From positions 248,001-312,000 of the forward strand of contig NZ_SLXN01000002.1 in assembly GCF_004345855.1 (NCBI RefSeq): 64,000 nt of DNA, in the 5' to 3' direction. Source of the DNA: Sphingomonas sp. BK235. GTDB lineage: Bacteria; Pseudomonadota; Alphaproteobacteria; Sphingomonadales; Sphingomonadaceae. Under the pieces are notes generated by a model. It searched no databases. It was given only the letters and a program-made list of their open reading frames with translations, and was not told where the DNA came from. The position numbers and the translations under genes were made by a program. Below are positions 37,779 through 48,652 of this stretch, piece by piece. The stretch's first letter is position 1. Every line of letters begins with the position of its first letter.

Positions 37779-38888
37779 TCAGGCGGGGGTGCCGACGCCG
37801 CCCGACAGGGTCGGGACGTCTAGCGCGGCGAAGCCATAGTGGTGGAGCCAGCGCGTGTCGGCCTCGAACATCGGGCGCAGGTCGTCGATGCCGTACTTGA
37901 GCATCGCCAGCCGGTCGATCCCGCAGCCGAAGGCGAAGCCCTGCCACTCGTCGGGATCGAGCCCGCAATTGGCGATCACGCGCGGGTGGACCATGCCGCT
38001 GCCGAGCACCTCCATCCATCCCTCGCTACCGCCGATGACGCGCTTGCCCTTCTCGACCGAGAAGCCGACGTCGACCTCGGCGGAGGGCTCGGTGAAGGGG
38101 AAATAGCTCGGCCGCAGCCGCAGCACGACGTCGTCGCGCTCGAAGAAGGCCTTGAGGAAGGTCTCGAGTGTCCACTTCAGGTGGCCGAGCGTGATGCCCT
38201 TGTCGATCACCAGCCCCTCGACCTGATGGAACATTGGCGTGTGGGTCGCGTCCCAGTCGGAGCGATAGACGCGGCCGGGCGCGATGATGCGGATCGGCGC
38301 GCCCGCGCCGTTCTGGCGGCGCGCGACCTCGACCATGGTGCGGATCTGCACCGGCGAGGTATGCGTGCGCAGCACCAGCGGCGCGCTCTCGGCACCCTCG
38401 GCTTGCGCGACGTAGAACGTGTCCTGCATCGCGCGCGCCGGGTGCGTGTCCGGGATGTTGAGCGCGCCGAAATTATGCCAGTCGTCCTCGATCTCGGGCC
38501 CGGTGGCGACCGCGAAGCCGAGGTCGGCGAAGATCTCGGCCAGCTCGTCCATCACCTGGCTGACCGGATGGACCGTGCCGCCCGCGGGCAGGTCGACCGG
38601 GAGCGTCATGTCGAGCGCCTCGCTGGCGAGCTGCGCGTCGAGCGCGACCTGTTCCAGCACCGCCTTGCGCGCGGCGATCGCGGCGGTGACGGCCTCGCGG
38701 AGCTGGTGGATCGCGGGGCCGCGCGCCTGGCGCTCCTCGGGTGAGAGCGCGCCCAGCGTCTTGAGCAGAGCGGTGACGCGCCCCTGCTTGCCGAGCGCCT
38801 CGACCCGCACCGCCTCGAGCGCGTCGAGCCCCGCCGCCGCGGCGATCGCGGCGAGCAGGTGGGTCTGGAGCTCGTCGGTATCGGTCAT
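37779..38888 (-). CDS. pheS: Phenylalanyl-tRNA synthetase alpha subunit
   Basis: A 369-residue class II synthetase. The N-terminal coiled coil (residues about 1-90) precedes the catalytic core with [25 protein letters not shown] (motif 2) and [15 protein letters not shown] (motif 3). It charges tRNA-Phe. No obvious leader attenuator is seen upstream. Divergent from ppc with 154 bases between starts. Confidence 0.96.
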   Translation of the reverse strand: MTDTDELQTHLLAAIAAAAGLDALEAVRVEALGKQGRVTALLKTLGALSPEERQARGPAIHQLREAVTAAIAARKAVLEQVALDAQLASEALDMTLPVDLPAGGTVHPVSQVMDELAEIFADLGFAVATGPEIEDDWHNFGALNIPDTHPARAMQDTFYVAQAEGAESAPLVLRTHTSPVQIRTMVEVARRQNGAGAPIRIIAPGRVYRSDWDATHTPMFHQVEGLVIDKGITLGHLKWTLETFLKAFFERDDVVLRLRPSYFPFTEPSAEVDVGFSVEKGKRVIGGSEGWMEVLGSGMVHPRVIANCGLDPDEWQGFAFGCGIDRLAMLKYGIDDLRPMFEADTRWLHHYGFAALDVPTLSGGVGTPA

Positions 38889-39042
38889 TCGTCACCTTCG
38901 TCTTGGTCGCGCCGCCGCGCGCGCCGGCCCCGCTCCGTAGCGGCACGCCGCGCCCCGGATCAATCCTCTCGCGACCCGATGCGCGGTCGCCACGGCGCCG
39001 CAAGCGGTTGACCCCAGGGCTTCCGCAGCGCAGCATCGCGCG

Positions 39043-41724
<2,682 letters not shown>

Positions 41725-41770
41725 CGAGCCGCGCTTTAACCCGGCGGTGCGCGCGCTTACCTAGGGCGCG

Positions 41771-42901
41771 ATGACCCCGCTCACCGCGCGTATCGCCGAT
41801 GGCGTCGCTGCGATCCCCGCCGACCAGTGGGACGCCTGCGCCGGCCCCGACAACCCTTTCCTCGGCCACGCCTTTCTCACGGCGCTGGAAGGGTCGGGCA
41901 GCGTCGGGGGGCGCAGTGGCTGGCAACCGATCCCGGTGGTGGTCGACGGCGCCGACGGTGCCCCCGCGGCGATCGCGCCCGCTTATGCCAAGAGCCACAG
42001 CCAGGGCGAATATGTCTTCGACCATGGCTGGGCCGACGCGTGGGAGCGCGCCGGTGGCGCCTATTATCCCAAGCTCCAGGTCGCGGTGCCCTTCACCCCG
42101 GTGCCGGGCGCGCGGCTGCTGCTGCGCGACGCCGCCGCGGCGCCCGCGCTGATCGCCGCGCTGGAGGCGGTGACCGATCGCCACGACCTGTCGTCCGCGC
42201 ACGCCACCTTCGTCGTCGACGATCAGGTGGCGGACTTCGAGCGCGCGGGCTGGCTGATCCGCGAGGGCACGCAATATCACTGGCAGAACCAGGGCTATGC
42301 CACGTTCGACGACTTTCTCGGCGCGTTGGCGAGCCGCAAGCGCAAGGCGATCCGCAAGGAGCGCGCCGCTGCGGTGGCGGGGCTGACGATCCGCCATCTC
42401 GTCGGCGACGCGATCGGCACGCGCGAGTGGGACGCCTTCTGGGGCTTCTACCAGGACACCGGCAGCCGCAAATGGGGGCGCCCCTATCTGACCCGCGGCT
42501 TCTTCCCGCTGCTGGGGCAGGCGCTGGGCGACCGCGTGCTGCTGATCCTGGCCGAGCGTGACGGCGTGCCGGTCGCCGGGGCGCTCAACCTGATCGGCGC
42601 GGACGCCCTGTACGGCCGTTACTGGGGCTGCACCGAGGAGGTGCCGTTCCTCCACTTCGAACTTTGTTATTATCAGGCGATCGACGCCGCGATCGCGCGC
42701 GGTCTGGCGCGGGTGGAGGCGGGGGCGCAGGGCGAGCACAAGCTCGCGCGCGGCTATGTCCCGGTGCCGACCTGGTCGGCGCATTACATCCCGGACGCGT
42801 CGTTCCGCCGCGCGGTGGCCGACTTCCTCGTGCGCGAGCGCGCCGCGGTGGCGCAGGAACAGGCCTTCCTGGGAGAGATGACCCCCTTCCGCCGCGGGTG
42901 A
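41771..42901 (+). CDS. DUF482/FemAB-like GNAT acyltransferase
   Basis: A 376-residue protein with two GNAT-like modules. The start (PADQWDACAGPDNPFLGHAFLTALE) and the middle (YFDFLGALASRKRKAIRKER-type stretch FLGALASRKRKAIRKERAA) match the DUF482 group related to peptidoglycan FemAB enzymes. The C-terminal GRYWGCTEEVPFLHFELCYYQAIDAAIARG is also typical. These proteins are thought to transfer amino acids or acyl groups to envelope or lipid acceptors, but the substrate is not established. It lies just after ppc and before the membrane-protein operon (convergent). Confidence 0.8.
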   Translation: MTPLTARIADGVAAIPADQWDACAGPDNPFLGHAFLTALEGSGSVGGRSGWQPIPVVVDGADGAPAAIAPAYAKSHSQGEYVFDHGWADAWERAGGAYYPKLQVAVPFTPVPGARLLLRDAAAAPALIAALEAVTDRHDLSSAHATFVVDDQVADFERAGWLIREGTQYHWQNQGYATFDDFLGALASRKRKAIRKERAAAVAGLTIRHLVGDAIGTREWDAFWGFYQDTGSRKWGRPYLTRGFFPLLGQALGDRVLLILAERDGVPVAGALNLIGADALYGRYWGCTEEVPFLHFELCYYQAIDAAIARGLARVEAGAQGEHKLARGYVPVPTWSAHYIPDASFRRAVADFLVRERAAVAQEQAFLGEMTPFRRG

Positions 42902-42957
42902 CCCGATCCTCCCCGGTCAGGCGGAGGAGCGGCCGAGCGGCGTCACGTTCCGGCCCG

Positions 42958-44676
42958 TCACCGCTCTTGCTCGACCCGCAGCCGCTCGAGCCGCTCCTGC
43001 TCTCGCTCCTGCCGCTCGCGCAGCCGCTCGAGCCGCTCCTTGCGACGCTGCATCCGCGCGATCAGCCACTTGGGCACGCCGAGCTCCTCGTCGCTGGCCT
43101 CGATCGCGGCGGCGTCATGGTCGACGCGGAACAGCGCCGAGTTGCTCGTCGGCGAGCGCCACACCGGGATCAGCCCCGCGGTGAAGCGCGGATTGTACGC
43201 CGGCGGTCGCACCAGCCACACATAGTCGAAGGCGTCGCGCGGGAAGCGCGCCAGCGCGTAGTTGATCGGCCGCCACCATTCGAGCGGGCATTTGATCGAG
43301 GTCACGATCTGCGTCGGATCGTGCGCATACGGCCCCGCCTCGCGATAGCGCACGGTGAGCAACTGCGCCCCCGCCATCGACCATTGATCGTCGGTATAGG
43401 CCAGCCGCCGCTCCAGCGCGATCGCGGGCAGATGCTCCAGCCGCGACATGCGCCAGGCGTTGACGCAATTGTGCCCGACGAAGCTGATCAGCCGCGCCCC
43501 CACCGGCACGTGCGGCAGCGCGGCCAGCTCGGCGTCATAGTCAGCGTCGAAGCGCGCAAAGCTGATCGTCGTCGCGCCCAGCCGGGCCGCGTAGAAGCTC
43601 AGCCCCGCCGCCGCGAGCAGCGCGGCATGGCGCAGGTCCGCGCCGGGCTTCGGACGGATCGCGATCACCGCCACCGCGATCATGAACGGCGCCATCCGCA
43701 TGTCGGCATAGGCCGAGCCGAAGACGATCCGCGGCAGCAGCACATAGACCAGCAGCATGAACAGCGCCGACAGCCCGAGATGCCGCGAATAGCCCATCCG
43801 CGGATCGCGCACCGCCTTGAACAGCACGAGGTAGATCACCGCCATGCTGGCGACGTCGAACCACAGCCAGCGGTCGCGCAGCGCCATCACGATCCAGGCG
43901 ATCTTGGTGCGCCAGTAGAAGAAGTCGGCGGTCTGCCCGGTGACGTCGGCGCCCGAGCGCCACGCCACCATCAGCAGCATCGGCAGCGCGAGCGGGACGC
44001 AGCCGAGCCCGGCGCGGACCCAGCTCTCCAGCCAATGTCCGCCGCTCGACGGTTCGCTCGGGCGGTCCTTGCGCCGGTCGTGCTGGCGGATCAGTTCGCT
44101 CGAGAAGGCCAGCACGCCCAGCACGCCCCAGCCGAAGGTATGCCCCACCCACAACAGGCACGACAGCGGCACGAACACGATCGCCCGAAGCGTGAACCGC
44201 CCCAGCCGCGCCAGCCGCAGCCACAGCGCGAACAGGCACAGCGCCCAGCTCATCGACAGCGCGAAGTTCACGAAGCCGAAGTGGAACGGATAGCCATAGG
44301 CCAGCGGCAGCGCGAACAGGGCGGTGGGCGGGATGCGGCCGTGTACCTCGCGCGCGATCCACAGCAGCCCGCCGACGGTCAGCGCGGGGATGGTGAGGAT
44401 GATCAGCTTCACCGCGGGCTCCAGCCCGATCAGCGGCGTGAGCGGCTCGATCAGCAGATCGACCCCGAGGTTGCCGATCAGCGCCCAGCGGAACTGATAC
44501 CAGTCGGTCAGCCACGGGTGCGCGCCGCGGTCGAGCTGGACGCGATAGCGTCCCATGTGACCGGGCAGGTCGACGATCGGGGGAATGTCGGGCCACAGCA
44601 GCGGCACGCACGCCGCCACCATGGCGGCGAGCACGAACCACCGCGTCTGCCACCAATGGAGCCGCTCTGCCTGCAT
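42958..44676 (-). CDS. Multi-pass membrane protein, GT-C glycosyltransferase-like, with charged C-terminal coiled coil
   Basis: A 572-residue protein with about ten membrane helices between residues 12 and 375. The first periplasmic loop has PPIVDLPGHMGRY, whose acidic residue is placed like the catalytic loop of GT-C enzymes. A soluble C-terminal part (380-540) follows. The last 35 residues are almost pure Arg/Glu/Gln (RKERLERLRERQER), a coiled coil encoded by tandem CGCTCGAGCCG-type repeats at 42958-43050. Starts 10 bases after the preceding gene's stop, so the two are an operon. No exact family is recognised. Confidence 0.65.
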   Translation of the reverse strand: MQAERLHWWQTRWFVLAAMVAACVPLLWPDIPPIVDLPGHMGRYRVQLDRGAHPWLTDWYQFRWALIGNLGVDLLIEPLTPLIGLEPAVKLIILTIPALTVGGLLWIAREVHGRIPPTALFALPLAYGYPFHFGFVNFALSMSWALCLFALWLRLARLGRFTLRAIVFVPLSCLLWVGHTFGWGVLGVLAFSSELIRQHDRRKDRPSEPSSGGHWLESWVRAGLGCVPLALPMLLMVAWRSGADVTGQTADFFYWRTKIAWIVMALRDRWLWFDVASMAVIYLVLFKAVRDPRMGYSRHLGLSALFMLLVYVLLPRIVFGSAYADMRMAPFMIAVAVIAIRPKPGADLRHAALLAAAGLSFYAARLGATTISFARFDADYDAELAALPHVPVGARLISFVGHNCVNAWRMSRLEHLPAIALERRLAYTDDQWSMAGAQLLTVRYREAGPYAHDPTQIVTSIKCPLEWWRPINYALARFPRDAFDYVWLVRPPAYNPRFTAGLIPVWRSPTSNSALFRVDHDAAAIEASDEELGVPKWLIARMQRRKERLERLRERQEREQERLERLRVEQER

Positions 44677-44686
44677 CGCGAGCGCC

Positions 44687-46525
44687 TTAGTGGCGGGCGA
44701 CCCCCGCGGGCAAGGGGGCGGGCGGCGTGAGCGGAGCGGTGACGCGCGCGGGCGCGCGCTCCACCCGCCACGCCAGCACCGGCCCGCGCACCCGCAGCGG
44801 CGTGAGCCAAGCGATGCGCTCGCCGCGTTCCAGCCGCGCCCACAGTCCGTCGGGCGCGGTGCGGCGGAACTGCTCGGCCTCGGGCAACCCCGGACAGACC
44901 GCCAGATAGGAGGCGCCGCTCGCCGCCACGGCGCGGCGCGCGCGCTCGGGCGGCAGCGTGAAGCCGAGCAGCACCTGCTCGATCGCGCGCGCGCCGCGGT
45001 GATAGCCGCCCGCCACGGCGCGATGCCGCGTGCTGACCAGCAGCTCGGGGGTGACGTCGAGCGGGGCGAAGACGATCGCGGGCGGCAGCGCGGCGAGCGC
45101 GCGCACGTCGCTGGCGGCGTTGCAGGGCGCGCGATGTCCCGGCAGGCGTGCGCGCTCGACCGCGCCGGGCAGCAGGATCAGCGCCACCCCGGCGACCTGC
45201 CCCGGCGAGGCGAGCAGCAGCGCGGCCAACGTCGCGACGACGCGCGCCGGCGCGGTGCGGAGCGCGCGCGCGCGTCGCAGCATCGTCGCGAGCAGCACCG
45301 CCGCGCCGGGCACCGCGAGCGCGTTGGCGGTGGCGGTGGCGCGCCCGACCGCGACCGCCACCGCGATCGACGCCACCAGCAGCAACAGGTATACGGCCCA
45401 GCGCTCGCGCGCGGCGGCGGTCAGCGCACGCGGCGGCAGCCGGCGCCACGCCAGCACCCCACCGATCAGCCCCGCCACCGGCAGACCCAGCACCGCGACG
45501 ACCAGGGTGTGCGGCTGCTCCCACAGCGGACGGCCTTCGAGCACCTTGAGGTACCAGTCGCGATAGACCAGCGGCGGCAGCGTCGCGAACGGCCCGGCCA
45601 GGCAATCCGGCGCGGCGACGAGCAGCGCCGCCGCGGTGAGCGCCCCCGCCGCGCTCAGCCCGGCGAGCCGGACCGCGAGGCCGCGTCCGCCCAGCGCGGT
45701 GGCCGCGGTGAGCGCCGCGGCGGCGAGCCATAAGGTGGCGAGCCACGCGGGCGCCATCGCGTCGCAAGCCGGCTGCGCCCAGAGCGGCCCGCGCGTGACG
45801 AGATGGAGCGCGGTGGCGAGCGGCGCGAGCGTCCAGCCGAGCGCGCGCACCATCGCGCCGCGCGCGGGGCGCCCTGCCCAGGCGAGCGCCGCGGCGGCAC
45901 CGATCGCGGCGGCGATCGGCAGCCCCTCGAGCGAGATGGTCAGCAGCACCGCCAGCGCCGCCCCGGCGATCGCCCCGCCGCGCCGCGTCGGCGCGCCGAG
46001 CAGCGCGGCGACGGCGGCCAGCGCGGCGGCGATCTGCCAGCCGTGGTGATCGATCCGCAACGGGCGGAACTGGAACAGCAACCCCGCGGCGAGCGCGACG
46101 AGCAGCACCGCCTGCGGCACCAGCGCGCGCCCCGCGAGGCGCCGCGTCACCAGCGCGACCAGCGCGATCACCGCCAGCAAGGTCATCAGCGGCACCGCCA
46201 CCAGCGCCACCGTCTCGGCCCGCGCGGTGCCGAGCAGCGGGTGCAGCAGCGCCATCGTGCCCGCCAGCGGCAGGTCGACCAGTCGCGACCAGTGCATCGG
46301 GAAATCGCCGCGGTTGAGGCGGTGCTGCGCAACATCGAACCAGCTCTGGCCCGCGAGCCAGTCGCGCACCTCGAGCAGCCGCATCGCGTCGTCGGCGTCG
46401 ATGAACTGCCGCCCCGCGATCGCCTCCCAGCTCGCCGCCACCAGTGCGAGCGCGATCGCGCCCCAGCCCGCCAGCACGATGGCGACGGGGTGGCGCCGCA
46501 CCCTGCCGCCGAGCGTCGCGATCAC
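44687..46525 (-). CDS. Large multi-pass membrane protein, GT-C fold-like
   Basis: A 612-residue protein starting at GTG. About 12 membrane helices cover residues 10-420, with a soluble C-terminal domain (450-600). The first extracytoplasmic loop has FIDADDAMRLLEVRDWLAG, containing the acidic D-A-D pair expected of GT-C/oligosaccharyl-transferase-type enzymes, and later RIDHHGWQ. Such proteins in sphingomonads are sometimes mislabelled as RND pumps. It is probably a polyprenyl-phosphate-sugar-dependent glycosyltransferase. Four bases separate it from the upstream FAD oxidoreductase gene. Confidence 0.68.
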   Translation of the reverse strand: MIATLGGRVRRHPVAIVLAGWGAIALALVAASWEAIAGRQFIDADDAMRLLEVRDWLAGQSWFDVAQHRLNRGDFPMHWSRLVDLPLAGTMALLHPLLGTARAETVALVAVPLMTLLAVIALVALVTRRLAGRALVPQAVLLVALAAGLLFQFRPLRIDHHGWQIAAALAAVAALLGAPTRRGGAIAGAALAVLLTISLEGLPIAAAIGAAAALAWAGRPARGAMVRALGWTLAPLATALHLVTRGPLWAQPACDAMAPAWLATLWLAAAALTAATALGGRGLAVRLAGLSAAGALTAAALLVAAPDCLAGPFATLPPLVYRDWYLKVLEGRPLWEQPHTLVVAVLGLPVAGLIGGVLAWRRLPPRALTAAARERWAVYLLLLVASIAVAVAVGRATATANALAVPGAAVLLATMLRRARALRTAPARVVATLAALLLASPGQVAGVALILLPGAVERARLPGHRAPCNAASDVRALAALPPAIVFAPLDVTPELLVSTRHRAVAGGYHRGARAIEQVLLGFTLPPERARRAVAASGASYLAVCPGLPEAEQFRRTAPDGLWARLERGERIAWLTPLRVRGPVLAWRVERAPARVTAPLTPPAPLPAGVARH

Positions 46526-46529
46526 CGCG

Positions 46530-48053
46530 TCACGCCGCCTTGAGCCGGCCGGGAACCTGGCGCAGGCTGGCGAGCGCGGCGGCCTCGCCCTCGGTGCCGC
46601 TCTCGTGATATTCGGCGTCCTCGTTGACCGCCCAGGTGTCGTACACGCGCGCGCCGGCCTGGATGTTGCGGACCGTCAGCATCGCGGTCATCATCGCGTG
46701 GTCCTGGTTGTTGTAGCGGTGCATGCCGTTGCGGCCGACGCAGTGGAGCGTGGGGTAGCGCCCCTCCAGCTCGCGCCGCAGCATGTCGACGTTCTGCGCA
46801 TAGTCCTCGTCGTAGACGGGATAGGCCTTCTCCTGCCGCACCACGGTGCCGCCGACGACGTGCGACGGGTCGCACAGCCCCAGCGCCGCCATCTCGCGCG
46901 TCGCCAGCGCGACCAGCTGCTCGTCGCTGGAGGTCCACAGCCCGTCGCCCTCGAAGCAGAAATATTCCAGGCCGACGCAGGCGATCGTGGGATCGGGCAC
47001 CATCTCGGGCGACCAGGAGCGGAAGTTCTGGATCCGCCCCACCTTCACCTTGGGATCGTGGATGTAGATCCAGTTGTCCGGGAACAGCTCGGGCGCGCGG
47101 ATCATCAGCGCGACGGTGAGGAAGTCGCGATATTTCAGGTTCGCGGCCTCGGGCAGCGAGGCGGGCAGCGGATGGATGCGGCTCGCCAGCTCGCGCATCG
47201 GTGCCGAGGAGATCACGTGCGCGGCGTCGAGCGTGGTAATGCCCGTCTGGGTGGTGGCGCTCACCGTCCAGCGCCCGCTCGGCGCATGGTGGTGGATCTG
47301 GCGCAGCGCGTGCCCCATCAGCACGTGCCCGCCGCGCTCGACGACGCGGTCGCGCGCCGCCTCCCACATCATCCCCGGCCCGAGCCGCGGGTAGCGGAAG
47401 TTCTCGAGCAGGGTCTTGGCCTGCATCCCGTCATTGGGGCGCTTGTTGAGCCCGAGCGAGCGCTTGACCCCGTCGATCACCGCCTTGCCGAGCGACAGGC
47501 CCTTGATTCGCTGCGCCGCCCAGTCCGCGCTCATCTCGTCGCACGGCATGCCCCAGACCTTCTCGGTATAAGTCTTGAAGAAGATCGAGTAGAGCATGTG
47601 GCCGAAGGCGTTGACGGTCCAGTCCTCGAAGCTCCGCACGCGCCGTCGCGGCAACAGCTGCGCCTTGGCGAAACTGGCCATGCACAGCGCCGAGCGGACG
47701 ATGCCGAGATGCCCCAGCGCCTCGAACGCGCGCAGCGGATAGCTGTAGAACTTGCCCTCGTAATAGATGCGGCTCATCCGCGGGCGCTCGATGAAGTCGT
47801 GCGGCAGGATCTCGTTCCAGAGATCGACCACGTCCTTCGACTTGGAGAAGAAGCGGTGCCCGCCGATGTCGAAGCGGAAGCCCTGGTGCTCGACGGTACG
47901 GCTGATCCCGCCGACGTAGCGCTGGTCTTTCTCCAGCACCGCGACGCTAAAGCCCGCCTTGGTGAGCAGATAGGCCGCGGTGAGCCCCGCTGGACCGGCA
48001 CCGATGATGGCGACGTCCACCGTTCCCGTCGCGCCAGCCCCAGAACCCGCCAT
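46530..48053 (-). CDS. NAD(P)/FAD-dependent oxidoreductase (amine-oxidase / UDP-galactopyranose-mutase-like)
   Basis: A 507-residue flavoprotein. The N-terminal [19 protein letters not shown] motif is followed by [31 protein letters not shown], as in protoporphyrinogen-oxidase-like and mutase-like enzymes, and [17 protein letters not shown] near the end. Such proteins in polysaccharide clusters act on nucleotide or lipid-linked sugars, though catalysis here is unproven. First gene of the three-gene operon with the two GT-C-like membrane proteins, to which it is nearly fused (4-base gap). Promoter lies in the 600-base region to its right. Confidence 0.72.
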   Translation of the reverse strand: MAGSGAGATGTVDVAIIGAGPAGLTAAYLLTKAGFSVAVLEKDQRYVGGISRTVEHQGFRFDIGGHRFFSKSKDVVDLWNEILPHDFIERPRMSRIYYEGKFYSYPLRAFEALGHLGIVRSALCMASFAKAQLLPRRRVRSFEDWTVNAFGHMLYSIFFKTYTEKVWGMPCDEMSADWAAQRIKGLSLGKAVIDGVKRSLGLNKRPNDGMQAKTLLENFRYPRLGPGMMWEAARDRVVERGGHVLMGHALRQIHHHAPSGRWTVSATTQTGITTLDAAHVISSAPMRELASRIHPLPASLPEAANLKYRDFLTVALMIRAPELFPDNWIYIHDPKVKVGRIQNFRSWSPEMVPDPTIACVGLEYFCFEGDGLWTSSDEQLVALATREMAALGLCDPSHVVGGTVVRQEKAYPVYDEDYAQNVDMLRRELEGRYPTLHCVGRNGMHRYNNQDHAMMTAMLTVRNIQAGARVYDTWAVNEDAEYHESGTEGEAAALASLRQVPGRLKAA

Positions 48054-48652
48054 CGTCCTCGCCCGATCCTGTGACCCGTGATGGCGAGGAGATGCCGGAA
48101 TTTGGTTGATGGACGGTTAACGACGTAGGAGGTCGCTTGGGTCGTGACTTAGCTCGCTCATGATCATTCTGCGCGTGCGCTGTCGCTCGTCGCCGAACTG
48201 CGCGAGACCGCGCGCCGGACGGGCGATGCCGCCGCGGCTTTCCCGAGGCTCCGCGCATCCGCCGCCGTTTTTGGCGAGGAGACGGCATCCTCTACTCCAT
48301 CGCGCCGCATCGGGTCTTCGCACATCGCACCATCGGGCCCGGGCAGATTGTCGATCACCGATCCCTCTGGTGTGAACCAGCGTGGTGCTCCTGCGGCCGC
48401 AGGAGCCCAGAGCCGCGAGCGTCGCGCCTGCGGCCCTAGGCTCCGGCGTTCGCCGGAGCACGGCTCAAGCGGTTTAGGTCCCGCTCTAGAATGACCGTGC
48501 CGCATCTCTTTGGGAGCATGTTTCGCACCTTATCGACACCGCGATAGCCTCGCCCCATCATCCCCATCTCGCCGCCGCATCCCCGCCCAGATCGCGCGCC
48601 ACCCACGGTGGCGGTGGCGCGGTCGCGCGCGGCTGGTCTATAGCGAGGGGTG
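48054..48652. other. 599-base intergenic region between divergent envelope genes
   Basis: No gene can be supported; the open frames are short, Arg-rich and in all phases. Two strong hairpins stand out: a 20-base perfect palindrome GCTCCTGCGGCCGCAGGAGC (48387-48406), and GCTCCGGCG-TT-CGCCGGAGC (48440-48459), the latter like the one at 2397-2416. Promoters for the oxidoreductase operon and the 803-residue exported protein must be here. Confidence 0.6.

Noticed and set aside
48117-48505. Minus-strand frames in the 600-base intergenic region
   Set aside because: Overlapping phases, Arg-rich, no conserved features; hairpin elements explain the sequence.
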